This document shows, one piece after another, positions 8,353 through 18,894 of a DNA stretch of 36,032 nt. Each line of letters opens with the position of its first letter. The first letter of the stretch is position 1. Location: contig JAHEKJ010000029.1 of assembly GCA_024638385.1 (NCBI GenBank), forward strand, positions 1 to 36,032, in the 5' to 3' direction. The notes under the pieces were generated by a model. The model worked only from the letters and a program-made list of their open reading frames with translations. It searched no databases and was not told where the DNA came from. The position numbers and the translations under genes are program-made. The DNA comes from Gammaproteobacteria bacterium (GTDB lineage Bacteria > Pseudomonadota > Gammaproteobacteria > GCA-001735895).

Positions 8353-9420
8353 TTAATTCGGAATCTTGCTGACGACGCCCTCGAGATAGTAATTCATCGA
8401 GTTGAGCTGATCGTCGGACATGGTTTCCCCGGCGGGCACGACGGTCTCGCCGCTCTGGTTGACGACCGGGCCGTCGAAGGGATGCAGCGTGCCGTCGGTC
8501 AACTGCTTCTCCATGATGCGGATGCGACCCTGCAAATCTTTCGGGATCGCGTCGTTGAGCGGCGCGAGCTTTATCATGCCCTCCTTGTAGCCGCCCCAGA
8601 CGCTGGTCGGTTTCCAGGTTCCGGCGAGCGCCTCCTTGACGGTCCTGACGTAATAGTCGCCCCAGTGATGGGTGGTCGCGGTCAGGTGCGCGTTCGGCCC
8701 GTAGCGGGTCATGTCCGAGTGGTAACCGAAGGCGTACTTGCCGGCTTCCTCGGCGGCCTGCACGACCGCGGTCGAGTCGGTGTGGTGGGTGATCACGTCG
8801 GCGTTTTGCGACAGCAGCGTGGTCGCGGCCTGGCGCTCCTTGCCCGGGTCGTACCACGAGTTGACCCAGATCACGCGCAGCTCGGCATTCGGGTTGACGC
8901 TGCGCGCGCCCTTGATGAACGCATTGATGCCCTGCAGCACCTCGGGAATCGGAAACGCGGCGACGTAGCCGAGGATATTGGTCTTCGTCATCTTGCCGGC
9001 GATCACGCCGTTGAGATAGCGGCCTTCGTAGAAGCGCGCGTTGACGAGGCCCATGTTCTGGCCGAGCTTGTAGCCGGTCACGTGCACGAAGGCGGTCTTC
9101 GGAAAGCTCTTCGAGACCTTGAGCATGTAGTTCATGTAGCCGAAGCTGGTCGCGAAGATGACCTTGTCGCCGCGCTTGGCCATCTCGCGGATGACGCGCT
9201 CGGCGTCGGCGCCCTCGGCGACATTTTCGACGTATTTGGTCGTTGCGCCGGTCTCCTTCTCGACCTGCAGGCGGCCGAGATCGTGCTGGTAGGTCCAGCC
9301 GGCGTCGCCGATTGGGCTGACGTAGACGAAACCGACATTGTTGGCGAGACTCGCGCCGGCAAAGCTCGCGGCGAGCAGCATCAGGGCGAATCTGGTGGCA
9401 ATGGTTTTGGTGACTCTCAT
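8353..9420 (-). CDS. BMP-family ABC transporter substrate-binding protein (purine base/nucleoside)
   Basis: A 355-residue secreted periplasmic protein with a Sec signal peptide (about 1-26, MRVTK...AGASLA) followed by mature NNVGFVYVSPIGDAGWTYQH, the usual start of BMP/Med-family proteins. Further family marks: AEGADAERVIREMAKRG, KVIFATSFGYMN, the GLVNARFYEGRYLNGVIAGKMTK block, GYVAAFPIPEVLQGINAFIKGAR, and DVITHHTDSTAVVQAAEEAG. BMP proteins bind nucleosides or purine bases; the catabolic context favours guanine, xanthine or urate. It lies downstream of the two permeases and ATPase on the same strand. The ribosome site GGGAGG lies eight bases before the ATG. No lipobox Cys is present. Confidence 0.92.
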   Translation of the reverse strand: MRVTKTIATRFALMLLAASFAGASLANNVGFVYVSPIGDAGWTYQHDLGRLQVEKETGATTKYVENVAEGADAERVIREMAKRGDKVIFATSFGYMNYMLKVSKSFPKTAFVHVTGYKLGQNMGLVNARFYEGRYLNGVIAGKMTKTNILGYVAAFPIPEVLQGINAFIKGARSVNPNAELRVIWVNSWYDPGKERQAATTLLSQNADVITHHTDSTAVVQAAEEAGKYAFGYHSDMTRYGPNAHLTATTHHWGDYYVRTVKEALAGTWKPTSVWGGYKEGMIKLAPLNDAIPKDLQGRIRIMEKQLTDGTLHPFDGPVVNQSGETVVPAGETMSDDQLNSMNYYLEGVVSKIPN

Positions 9421-9539
9421 GACGTGATCCTCCCGGGATCTTATTGTTCAGGGTTAAGGCGTTGGGGTCGTACAACCCGTAGTCGTAACACGGCAAGCAT
9501 GAATCGTCGCTGAAGCGGTCGCCGAGCGCAACATTTCGC
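9421..9539 (-). other. Leader between permease and binding-protein genes
   Basis: A 119-bp gap, unusual in a run whose other upstream junctions overlap. Read on the minus strand it can form CCGT/ACGG (9477-9480 with 9490-9493) or an overlapping GGGT/ACCC hairpin (9465-9478) sharing CC/GG bases, so the two would exclude each other. I see no clear -35/-10 pair. It could hold an internal promoter or an RNA element for the abundant binding protein. Confidence 0.35.
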
Positions 9540-10472
9540 TCAGGCCTCCGGCCGGAACGGCTGGCCGAGCGACACCGGCGCGTTGAGCCGCACGGTATTG
9601 AGGTCGCGCGAGATGATCACGAGCACCACGATCGTCGCGAGATAGGGCAGCGCCGACAGGAACTGCGACGGGATATTGATCTCGAGCCCCGAGCCCTGCA
9701 CGAACAATTGCGCGACCAGCACGCCGCCGAAAAGGTAGGCGCCGACGAGCACGCGAAACGGCCGCCAGGTCGCGAACACGACCAGCGCGATCGCGATCCA
9801 GCCGCGCCCGGCAACCATGCCCTCGACCCAAAGCGGCGTATAAAACACGGATAAAAACGCGCCCCCGACGCCGGCCATCGCGCCGCCGAACACGGTCGCG
9901 AGGTAGCGGATGCGAATGACGTGGTAACCGATCGCGTGCGCCGAGGTCGGCGATTCGCCGACCGCGCGCAGCACCAGGCCCGGACGGCTGCGATAGAGAA
10001 ACCAGAAGATCGCGGCGAACAGCAACCACGAGAAGTACACCAGCGACTGTTGCGCGAACAGGGCCTGGCCGATGACCGGTATGTCGGCCAGCAGCGGGAT
10101 CCGAATTGCTGGCACCGCAGGCAGGATGTCGGCTTCGTAGGGCTTGCCGATAAAGGCCGACAGGCCGACGCCGAGGATCGACAACGCGAGCCCGCTGGCG
10201 ACCTGGTTGCCCATCAGCGTCAGCACGACGATCGCGAACAAAAAAGCCATCGCCGCGCCGGCCGCCATGCCGGCGAGCACGCCGAGGTAGGGGTTGCCGC
10301 TGTGCAGCGTCACGGCGAAACCGGCGATCGCGCCCATCGCCATCATGCCCTCGGCGCCGAGGTTCAACACGCCCGATTTTTCGGCGACCAGCTGCCCGAG
10401 TGCGACGATGATCAGCGGGGTGCCGGCGACGACGGTCGCGAACAGGATCGAGCCGAGAATCCCGCCGTCCAT
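9540..10472 (-). CDS. ABC transporter permease 2 (nucleobase/nucleoside, BMP type)
   Basis: A 310-residue inner-membrane permease of the BPD_transp_2 family (YufQ/NupQ-like), starting MDGGILGSILFATVVAGTP. The family signature GVLNLGAEGMMAMGAIAGF lies at about 35-53, and further hydrophobic segments continue to the C-terminus (ATIVVLVIISRD). The ATG overlaps the TGA of permease 1 as TGATG, implying translational coupling. Open sequence extends far upstream in this frame inside permease 1, but those residues are Arg/Ala-rich and not membrane-like, so I start at 10472. Partner of permease 1, the ATPase and the BMP binding protein. Confidence 0.93.
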   Translation of the reverse strand: MDGGILGSILFATVVAGTPLIIVALGQLVAEKSGVLNLGAEGMMAMGAIAGFAVTLHSGNPYLGVLAGMAAGAAMAFLFAIVVLTLMGNQVASGLALSILGVGLSAFIGKPYEADILPAVPAIRIPLLADIPVIGQALFAQQSLVYFSWLLFAAIFWFLYRSRPGLVLRAVGESPTSAHAIGYHVIRIRYLATVFGGAMAGVGGAFLSVFYTPLWVEGMVAGRGWIAIALVVFATWRPFRVLVGAYLFGGVLVAQLFVQGSGLEINIPSQFLSALPYLATIVVLVIISRDLNTVRLNAPVSLGQPFRPEA

Positions 10473-11531
10473 CAGGCCACCGCCTCGCGCCAGCGGATGC
10501 GGTAATTGATGAACACGTCGGAGCCGAGCAGGAACATCAACAGCATGCCCTGGAACACATTCGAGATCGAAGACGGCAGATTGAGATACTGCTGGGCCTG
10601 CTCGCCGCCGAGGTAGAGCAGCGCCATCAACAGGCTCGCGAAAAAGATGCCGACCGGATTCAACCGCGCGACGAAGGCGACGATGATCGCGGCGAAGCCG
10701 TAGTCGTTGGACACGTGCTCGGTGATCTGGCCCATCGGCCCGGCGACCTCGGACATGCCGGCGAGCCCGGCCATCCCGCCACCGCTGAGCAGGCCGATCC
10801 AGATCATGCGCCTGGCCGAAAAGCCGGCGTAGCGCGCGGCATTGGCGGCCTGGCCCGCGACCCGCATCTGGAAGCCGGCGAAGCTGCGATACATGAACAC
10901 GTAGCCGACCGCGAGCGCGCCGAGCGCGAACGTGAAGGCGAGGTTCAGCCGCGTCCCCTCGATCAGGATCGGCAACAGCGCCGGGTCCTCGAACAGGCGC
11001 GACTGCGGGAAGTTGAAGCCGTCGGGGTCCATCATCGGGCCGTGCACGAGGTAGGACACCAGCAGCTGCGCGACGTAGACCAGCATCAGCGAGACCAGGA
11101 TCTCGTTGGTGTTGAAGCGGGTTTTGAGCAGGGCCGGGATCGCCGCCCACAGCATGCCGCCGAGCGCGCCGGCGACGATCATCAGCAGCAGTACGTGCGC
11201 CCCGCCGTCGGATTCGTAGAAATACAGCGCCACCGCGCTGGCCGCGATCGCGCCGACGATCAGCTGGCCCTCGGCGCCGATGTTCCAGACGTTGGCGCGG
11301 AAGCCGACCGCGAGCCCGATCGCGCACAGCATCAGCGGCGTCGCCTTCAATAGCAGTTCGGACAGGCCGTAGAGGTCGCTGACCGGGTTGATGAAGAACA
11401 CCTTGAAACCCTCGAGCGGGTTCTTGCCGAGCGCGGCGAACAGCACCAGCCCGCCGATCAGCATCAGGCCGATCGCGATCAGCGGCGATACGTAGGACAT
11501 CGTCTGCGAGGCTTCGGCGCGCGGCTCGAGT

Positions 11532-11539
<8 letters not shown>
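10472..11539 (-). CDS. ABC transporter permease 1 (nucleobase/nucleoside, BMP type)
   Basis: A 355-residue inner-membrane permease, YufP/NupP-like. Its family signature VWNIGAEGQLIVGAIAAS is at about 85-102, followed by the cytoplasmic coupling region KTRFNTNEILVSLMLVYVAQLL. Eight or more hydrophobic helices are visible. Its ATG lies inside the last codons of the ATPase gene (8-base overlap), and its stop overlaps the start of permease 2. It forms the heterodimeric channel with permease 2. An alternative in-frame ATG at residue 14 (MSYVSPLIAIG) would give a tidier N-terminus. Confidence 0.93.
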
Positions 11540-13087
<1,548 letters not shown>

Positions 13088-13091
<4 letters not shown>

Positions 13092-13939
13092 GCGCGTTTC
13101 CCCGGCCGATCGGTTTCGGCTTCGTCGCGCGACCCCGCGGATTGCCGGCGAGCGACGACCTGCAGCAGTTCGGCGGCCACCGCGATCGCGATCTGCGCCG
13201 GTTGCTTGCCGTCGATGCCGTCGATGCCGATCGGACAGGTCAGGCGGGCGAAGCGAGCCGGGTCCATGCCGCGGCGCGCGAGCCGGGTCTCGAAGCTGCG
13301 GCGCTTGCCGCGCGAGCCGATCAGGCCGAAATAGGTGAAGTCGTTGCGCGCGAGAATCTGCGCCGTCAGCCGCAGATCGAGTCCGTGGTCGTGGGTCATG
13401 ACGAGGAATAGCGCGCCGGCCGGCGCCGCGTCGATCTCGGCCTCCGGCGTGTCGCTGCAAATCGTCTCGACGCCGGGCGGCGGTTCGTCCGGCAGGACGC
13501 CGTCGCGGGTATCGATCCAGCGGACGCGAAACGGCAGATCGGCGAGCGCGCGGACCAGCGCGCTGCCGACATGACCCGCGCCGAACAGGTAGAGGTCGAC
13601 CAGCCGTTCGTCGATCTCGGCGCGGGACCAGTCGGCGTCGGCGTCGAGGCGTTCGAACAGCAGGTTGACGAGGCCGCCGCAGCACTGGCCGAGCCCGGCG
13701 CCGAGCGGAAACCGGCGCAGGCCGCCCGCGTCGCCCGCCGCGAGCGCGTCGCGGGCGATGCGGCAAGCCTGGTACTCGAGATTGCCGCCGCCGATCGTGC
13801 CGAACTGTTCGTCGGCGGTGACGATCATCTTCGCGCCGGGTTCGCGCGGCGTCGAACCGACGATCGAGTCGACGCTGACGAGCATCGCCGGGACGCGCTC
13901 GCGCCGCAGGCGCTTGAGAATCTGTTGCCAGCTGCTCAT
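13088..13939 (-). CDS. xdhC: XdhC, molybdenum-cofactor insertion factor for xanthine dehydrogenase
   Basis: A 283-residue XdhC/CoxI-family protein. XdhC binds the molybdenum cofactor, promotes its sulfuration and hands it to XdhB. Visible: N-terminal XdhC_CoxI domain (MLVSVDSIVGSTPREPGAKM, GTIGGGNLEYQA, LGAGLGQCCGG) and a C-terminal Rossmann-like domain (LYLFGAGHVGSALVRALADL, FLVMTHDHGLDL, YFGLIGSRGKRRSF, CPIGIDGIDGKQPAQIAIAVAAEL). It lies between xdhB and the transporter ATPase with ATGA overlaps on both sides, so all are translationally coupled. Confidence 0.95.
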
Positions 13940-16257
13940 CCGGCCGCGGCCCGGGTCGCGTCGATCGCGTCGAGAATGGCTTCCGCCGTCGCCGGCGCGC
14001 GCAGCGGCGGGTTGACCCGGTTGTCGGCGACGCTCGCGATCGCGTCGCGGATCGCGAAGAACACCGAGAACGGCAGCAACAGCGGCGGCTCGCCGACCGC
14101 CTTCGAGCGCAGGATCGTTTCCTTGACGTTATGGTTCCGGTACAGCCGCGTCGTGAAATGCCGTGGGCAGTCGGTCACGGTCGGGATCTTGTAGGTCGAC
14201 GGCGCGTGCGTCGTCAGCCGGCCCTTGTCGTCCCAGCACAGCTCCTCGCTCGTCAGCCAGCCCATACCCTGGATGAAAGCGCCCTCGACCTGGCCGATAT
14301 CGATTGCCGGGTTGATCGAGTTGCCGGCGTCGTGCAGCAGGTCGGCGCGCAGCAGCTTGAATTCGCCGGTGAGCGTGTCGATCACGACCTCGGAAACCGC
14401 GGCGCCGTAGGCGAAGTAATAGAACGGGCTGCCCTGCATCGTTTCGCGGTTCCAGTTCAGTCCCGGCGTCTTGTAGAAGCCGTCCGACCAGAGCTGGACG
14501 CGATCGTGATAGGCCTCGGTGACGAGGTCGCGGAAAGTCGTGCGCTCGCGGCCGCAGGTGACGAGCCCATCGTGAAAGTCGACGCCGGCCGCATCGCCGC
14601 CCATCTTCTTCGCCGCGAACTCGGCGAGGCGGTCGCGGATCTGGCGCGCGGCGTCCTGCGCCGCCTTGCCATTCAGATCGCAGCCGGTCGATGCCGCGGT
14701 CGCCGAGGTGTTGGCGACCTTGCTGGTCTCGGTCGCGGTCGCGCGCACCTGGCTCACGTCGATGCCGAGCTCGAGCGCGACGACCTGCGCGATCTTGGTA
14801 TGCAGGCCCTGACCCATCTCGGTGCCGCCGTGGTTGACCAGCGCGCTGCCGTCGGTATAGACGTGCACCAGCGCGCCGGCCTGGTTGAAGTGCACGACGT
14901 TGAACGAGATGCCGAACTTGACCGGCGTCAGCGCGAGCCCGCGGCGCAGGATTTCGTGCTCGCGGTTGTACTGCGCGACCTGCTCGCGGCGCGCATGGTA
15001 CTGGCTGGTTTCCTCGAGCTCGGCGACCAGCTCGTGGATGACGTTGTCTTCGACGACCTGGCCGTAGGGCGTGACGTTGCGCTCGCCCTGGCCGTAAAAA
15101 TTGAGCTTGCGGATTTCGAGCGGGTCCTTGCCGAGCTCGCGCGCGATGTTGTCGATGATGTACTCGATCGCGATCGCGCCCTGCGGCCCGCCGAAGCCGC
15201 GAAACGCGGTATTCGACTGGGTATTGGTCTTGACCGAGTAGCCGTCGATCGCGACGTCCGGCAGGTAATAGGCATTATCGAAATGGCAGACCGCGCGGGT
15301 GGTCACCGGGCCGGTCAGGTCGGCCGAGAAGCCGGCGCCGGCGGCGAGGTCGATACGCGCGGCCCGGATCATGCCGCGCTCGTCGTAGCCGACCTCGTAG
15401 TCGTAATGAAAGCCGTGGCGCTTGCCGGTGATTGTCATGTCGTCGTCGCGGTCGACGCGCAGCTTGATCGGGCAGCCGAGCTTGAGTGCCGCGACCGACG
15501 CGATGCAGGCGAAGATCGCCGACTGCGATTCCTTGCCGCCGAAACCGCCGCCCATGCGCCGCATCTCGACGACGACCTGGTTGAAGTCGAGATCGAGCGC
15601 GTGCGCGACGACGTGCTGCATCTCGGTCGGGTGCTGGGTCGAGCACCACAGGTGAATGCAGCCGTCTTCTTTCGGCGCGGCGTAGGAAATCTGGCCCTCG
15701 AGATAGAACTGCTCCTGGCCGCCGACCGTAATCTCGCCGGCGAGCCGGTGCGGCGATTGCTCGAGCGCCTCGTCGGCGTCGCCGCGGCGCAGCCGCATCG
15801 GCGGCATGACCCAGGATTGCTGCGCCTTGCCGGTCTTGATGTCGAGGATCGGCGGCAGCGGTCGGTACTCGATTTTGCCGAGCTTCGCCGCCTTGCGCGC
15901 GGCGGTATGGGTTTCGGCAACGACCGCGAATACCGGCTGGCCGACGAACTGGACCAAGCCCGCGGCGAGAATCGGGTCGTCGGCGATGATCGGACCGCAA
16001 TCGTTCTTGCCCGGCACGTCGGCCGCGGTCAGCACCGCGACCACGCCGGGCGCGGCGCGCACCGCGTCGAGATCGAGTCGCTCGATCTCGGCGTGCGCCT
16101 CGCGGCTCAACCCCAGCGCGACGTAGCAGGTGCCGGCGAGCTCGGGAATGTCGTCGACATAGGTCGCCTCGCCGGCGACATGCAGCCGCGCCGATTCGTG
16201 TGGAATCGCGTCACCGGGGGCGGTTTCGCGTGCCTGTTGTCGGACTCGGTCTTCCAT
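13936..16257 (-). CDS. xdhB: Xanthine dehydrogenase molybdenum-binding subunit XdhB
   Basis: The large (about 773-residue) subunit that hydroxylates hypoxanthine and xanthine to urate at the molybdopterin centre. Motifs: MRRMGGGFGGKESQ, TAFRGFGGPQGA, GTEMGQGLHTKIAQVVALE, TAASTGCDLNGKAAQDA, and the catalytic-glutamate block RSKAVGEPPLLLPFS near the C-terminus. The N-terminus (HESARLHVAGEATYVDDIPELAG) is the usual ald_Xan_dh_C entry. The ATG at 16257 forms TGATG with the xdhA stop; a GTG one codon earlier (16260) is possible. Genes xdhA-xdhB-xdhC follow the common bacterial order and all the needed cofactor motifs are intact. Confidence 0.96.
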   Translation of the reverse strand: MEDRVRQQARETAPGDAIPHESARLHVAGEATYVDDIPELAGTCYVALGLSREAHAEIERLDLDAVRAAPGVVAVLTAADVPGKNDCGPIIADDPILAAGLVQFVGQPVFAVVAETHTAARKAAKLGKIEYRPLPPILDIKTGKAQQSWVMPPMRLRRGDADEALEQSPHRLAGEITVGGQEQFYLEGQISYAAPKEDGCIHLWCSTQHPTEMQHVVAHALDLDFNQVVVEMRRMGGGFGGKESQSAIFACIASVAALKLGCPIKLRVDRDDDMTITGKRHGFHYDYEVGYDERGMIRAARIDLAAGAGFSADLTGPVTTRAVCHFDNAYYLPDVAIDGYSVKTNTQSNTAFRGFGGPQGAIAIEYIIDNIARELGKDPLEIRKLNFYGQGERNVTPYGQVVEDNVIHELVAELEETSQYHARREQVAQYNREHEILRRGLALTPVKFGISFNVVHFNQAGALVHVYTDGSALVNHGGTEMGQGLHTKIAQVVALELGIDVSQVRATATETSKVANTSATAASTGCDLNGKAAQDAARQIRDRLAEFAAKKMGGDAAGVDFHDGLVTCGRERTTFRDLVTEAYHDRVQLWSDGFYKTPGLNWNRETMQGSPFYYFAYGAAVSEVVIDTLTGEFKLLRADLLHDAGNSINPAIDIGQVEGAFIQGMGWLTSEELCWDDKGRLTTHAPSTYKIPTVTDCPRHFTTRLYRNHNVKETILRSKAVGEPPLLLPFSVFFAIRDAIASVADNRVNPPLRAPATAEAILDAIDATRAAAG

Positions 16258-17702
16258 CACGCAGTCTCCGCGAACACGTTGATCGCGCGCACCGGGTCGG
16301 CGGCGCGGGTTTCGAGGTAGAAACGGTACAGCAGGTTGGCGGTCGCGCGGCGACGATAGTCGGCGCTCGCGCGCATGTCGGATAACGGCGCGAAGTCTTC
16401 GCCGAGTTTCGCCTGCGCCGCGCGTATCGTGTCCTCGTTCCAGGCCTTGCCGCGCAAGAACTTCTCGGTCCTGGTCGCGCGTTTCGGAATCGCGGCCATG
16501 CCGCCGAGCGCGATGCAGGCGTCGGCGACGCTGTCGCCATCGAGCCTGAGCGCGAGCGCCATGCAGACTGCCGAAATGTCCTGGTCGAAACGCTTGCTCA
16601 GCTTGTAACAGCGCAATTGCGTGTCGGCGGCGCGCGGCGGCAGCCGGATCGCCTCGATGAACTCACCCGGCCGCATCGCGTTCTTCATGTAGTCGAGGTA
16701 GAGATACTCGAGCGCGAGTTCGCGGCGCTCGTCGCCGCGGCGCAGCAGCGCGCGCGCGCCGATCGCGATCAGCGCCGGCATCGAATCGCCGATCGGCGAA
16801 CCGTTGGCGACGTTGCCGACCAGCGTGCCGGCGTTGCGCACCGGCACCGACGAAAAGCGGCGGAACATTTCGTAGAACTCGGGATAAACCGGTTCGAGCG
16901 CGGCAAAGGCGTCCTCGAGCGACACCGCAGCGCCGATCGTCATGCCGTCCTTGCCCGTCTCGATGCGACGCAGGTCCGTCGCGTTGCCGAGGTAGATGAT
17001 CGTCGGCAGCTCGCGCAGCTGCTTGGTCACCCACAGGCCGACATCGGTGCCGCCGGCGAGAATCTGCGCGTCGGGATGCGCGGCGTAGATTTCGGCGAGC
17101 TCGTCGCCGCTGGCCGGCGCGAAATAGCGCGCGTCGCCGTGCTCGAAGGCGAGACCCTGCTTGCGCGCGAGCGCGCGCAATTGCTTGATCAATTGCTTGT
17201 CGCGGTTGTCGGGCTCGGGGTAATCGCGCAGGTGCAGGCAGGCGTCGATGATCGGCCGGTAACCGGTGCAGCGGCACAGGTTGCCCGACAGCGCGTCGTC
17301 GATATCCTCGCGCGTCGGTTTCGCGTTGTGCTGGTAGAGCGCGAACATCGACATGACGAAGCCCGGCGTGCAAAAACCGCACTGCGAACCGTGATAGTCG
17401 ACCAGGCTTTGCTGCGCCGGGTGCAGGCTGCCGTCCGGAGCCTTGAGCGATTCGACCGTGAACAGCGCCTTGCCGTCGAGCGTCGGCACGAACTGGATGC
17501 AGGCATTGACCGCGCGGTAACGCAGGCACTTGCCGTCGAGCTCGGCGAGCACGACCGTGCAGGCACCGCAGTCGCCCTCGGCGCAACCCTCCTTGCTGCC
17601 GACCCGGCGCAGGTCTTCGCGCAGGTACTGCAGCACCGTGCGCGTGGGTTCGATCGATTCGATTTCGACGGTCTCGCCGTCGAGGATAAAACGGATGGCC
17701 AT
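16257..17702 (-). CDS. xdhA: Xanthine dehydrogenase small subunit XdhA ([2Fe-2S]/FAD)
   Basis: A 481-residue electron-transfer subunit. The plant-type [2Fe-2S] cluster uses Cys40, Cys45, Cys48 (GCAEGDCGACTV) and Cys68; the second cluster uses Cys108, Cys111 (CGFC), Cys143 and Cys145 (CRC). The FAD domain follows from about residue 200 (ILAGGTDVGLWV; NAGTLVGNVANGSPIGDSMP) and ends with the CO_deh_flav_C region. It moves electrons from the molybdenum site in XdhB through the clusters to FAD and NAD+. I start at ATG 17702 ([10 protein letters not shown]), which overlaps the uraH stop as TGATG. An upstream in-frame start at 17732 would add ten residues inside uraH. Confidence 0.95.
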   Translation of the reverse strand: MAIRFILDGETVEIESIEPTRTVLQYLREDLRRVGSKEGCAEGDCGACTVVLAELDGKCLRYRAVNACIQFVPTLDGKALFTVESLKAPDGSLHPAQQSLVDYHGSQCGFCTPGFVMSMFALYQHNAKPTREDIDDALSGNLCRCTGYRPIIDACLHLRDYPEPDNRDKQLIKQLRALARKQGLAFEHGDARYFAPASGDELAEIYAAHPDAQILAGGTDVGLWVTKQLRELPTIIYLGNATDLRRIETGKDGMTIGAAVSLEDAFAALEPVYPEFYEMFRRFSSVPVRNAGTLVGNVANGSPIGDSMPALIAIGARALLRRGDERRELALEYLYLDYMKNAMRPGEFIEAIRLPPRAADTQLRCYKLSKRFDQDISAVCMALALRLDGDSVADACIALGGMAAIPKRATRTEKFLRGKAWNEDTIRAAQAKLGEDFAPLSDMRASADYRRRATANLLYRFYLETRAADPVRAINVFAETA

Positions 17703-18052
17703 CAGCTGCCCCGGTAAGTCGAGTAGCTCCACGGCGACACCAGCAGCGGCACGTGGTAGTGCGCGTCGGTGTCGGCGATGCCGAAACGGATCACGACCTC
17801 GTCGACGAACGGCGGGTCCGGCAGGTCGGCTACGCGGTTGCGAAAATAGTCGCCGGCTTCGAATACCAGCTCGTAGGTGCCGGCGCGAATTTCGCCGGCG
17901 TCGAGGATCGGGGCGTCGAGGCGGCCGTCGTCATTGGTCGTCGCCGCGGCCACGTGCTTGCGCTCGGGCGTCAGCCGGTAAAGGATGACCACGACGCCGC
18001 CGGCCGGAACCCCGTGTGCGGTATCGAGCACGTGCGTGGTTAATCTCCCCAT
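17702..18052 (-). CDS. uraH: 5-hydroxyisourate hydrolase (transthyretin-like)
   Basis: A 116-residue transthyretin-like enzyme that opens 5-hydroxyisourate to OHCU. Family hallmarks are the N-terminal [14 protein letters not shown] (catalytic His7), Arg in DGRLDAP, the [19 protein letters not shown] tail with its catalytic His, and the diagnostic C-terminal YRGS. The ATG at 18052 gives the standard N-terminus [11 protein letters not shown] at 18061 and TTG at 18058 are possible but add residues without family support. It is the first gene of the long minus-strand run, downstream of the divergent promoter region shared with the GntR regulator. It acts right after PuuD and before UraD. Confidence 0.95.
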   Translation of the reverse strand: MGRLTTHVLDTAHGVPAGGVVVILYRLTPERKHVAAATTNDDGRLDAPILDAGEIRAGTYELVFEAGDYFRNRVADLPDPPFVDEVVIRFGIADTDAHYHVPLLVSPWSYSTYRGS

Positions 18053-18103
18053 GACCAACACCCCCCCCGTTGTCGAGCCGCTAAAATCGCACTAAACGCA
18101 AAA

Positions 18104-18115
18104 ATTGTCAACATT
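18104..18115. promoter_or_regulatory. Probable GntR operator O1, over the uraH-side -35
   Basis: ATTGTCAACATT differs at two positions from the perfect palindrome O2, whose centre is 22 bp away. It matches the TTGT-N2-ACA style of FCD-type GntR operators. On the minus strand it includes a perfect -35 hexamer TTGACA (18111-18106); 17 bases further lies a poor -10 candidate (GATTTT). A regulator bound here would block transcription of the uraH-xdh-transporter run. Confidence 0.6.
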
Positions 18116-18125
18116 TCCGATAGAT

Positions 18126-18137
18126 ATTGTTAACAAT
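18126..18137. promoter_or_regulatory. Probable GntR operator O2, over the gntR-side -35
   Basis: ATTGTTAACAAT is a perfect 12-bp palindrome. On the plus strand TTGTTA (18127-18132) can serve as a -35 hexamer, with TAAACT (18151-18156) as -10 after an 18-bp spacer, ahead of the GntR gene at 18190. Together with O1 this would let one regulator control both divergent units and itself. Base composition here is AT-rich against a GC-rich background, as expected for a control region. Confidence 0.65.
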
Positions 18138-18189
18138 TTCGATTCCATGCTAAACTTCGCCCGTTCGTTCACGTCGAGGTCGACATCGC

Positions 18190-18894
18190 ATGCCGCAAAA
18201 TCGCGCCAGCTTCAACGAAGACGAGGTGCTGCGACAGATCGAGCAAGCCGTGCTCGACCATCGGCTGCCGCCCGGGACCAAGCTCAAGGAAGTCCAGCTC
18301 GCGAACCTGTTCGGCGTCAAGCGCGGCCTGATTCGCAAGGTCCTCACGCGGCTCGCGCATTCGCGGCTGGTCGAACAGACGCCGCATCGCGGCGCGACCG
18401 TCGCGCGGCCGTCGGTGCAGGAAGGCCGCGACCTGTTCGCGACCCGCCGCGTGCTCGAGGCCGCGATCATCGAGACTCTGATCGAAAAAACCGACGATGC
18501 GATGCTGGCCCGCCTGCGCGAGTTGCTCGACGCCGAGGAGCGGGCTTACGCACTCGGCGACTCGGAGCAGGCGCTCGCGCAATCGATCGACTTTCACCGC
18601 GAGCTCGCGAGGCTTGCCGGCAACAGTGTGCTCGAGGAATTCCTGAGCGACATCATCCGCCGCACGCCGCTCGTGATCCTGACCCATCTCGGCGACGACG
18701 CACAAAACCAGTGCCGCAACCAGGAGCACGCCGACATCGTCGACGCGATCGCGCGGCGCGATCGGCAGGCGGCGATCGACTTGATGCACCGCCACCTGCT
18801 GCATATCGAACAGCGCATCCGGCACAAGCCCGAGACACCGCAAGCCGACCTCGAGGCCCTGCTGATGCCGCAGGCCAACAAGGTTCCGGCATGA
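18190..18894 (+). CDS. GntR-family transcriptional regulator (FCD type) of purine catabolism
   Basis: A 234-residue regulator. The N-terminal winged helix (about 10-72) contains GTKLKEVQLANLFGVKRGLIRKVLTRLAHSRLVE and RGATVARPS. The C-terminal FCD ligand-binding domain (about 80-215) has the usual ATRRVLEAAIIETL, DFHRELARLAGN and HADIVDAIARRDRQAAIDLMHRHL pattern, whose His/Asp residues usually hold a metal and an organic-acid ligand. It overlaps puuE by ATGA and faces the uraH-xdh run. The two operators in the divergent gap support local autoregulation. A purine intermediate such as urate or allantoin would be a logical effector; this is inference. Confidence 0.9.
   Translation: MPQNRASFNEDEVLRQIEQAVLDHRLPPGTKLKEVQLANLFGVKRGLIRKVLTRLAHSRLVEQTPHRGATVARPSVQEGRDLFATRRVLEAAIIETLIEKTDDAMLARLRELLDAEERAYALGDSEQALAQSIDFHRELARLAGNSVLEEFLSDIIRRTPLVILTHLGDDAQNQCRNQEHADIVDAIARRDRQAAIDLMHRHLLHIEQRIRHKPETPQADLEALLMPQANKVPA

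Noticed and set aside
9443-9502. A possible 19-codon leader peptide before the binding-protein gene
   Set aside because: It has an ATG and stop but no ribosome site and no regulatory codon run such as repeated rare codons.
5727-9513. Long plus-strand open frames opposite guaD, puuD and the binding protein
   Set aside because: They read through antisense of three confidently identified genes, with no domain and no ribosome site.
13092-13766. N-terminal extension of the transporter ATPase
   Set aside because: The frame is open but overlaps xdhC; the ABC domain starts right after ATG 13091, which forms ATGA with the xdhC stop.
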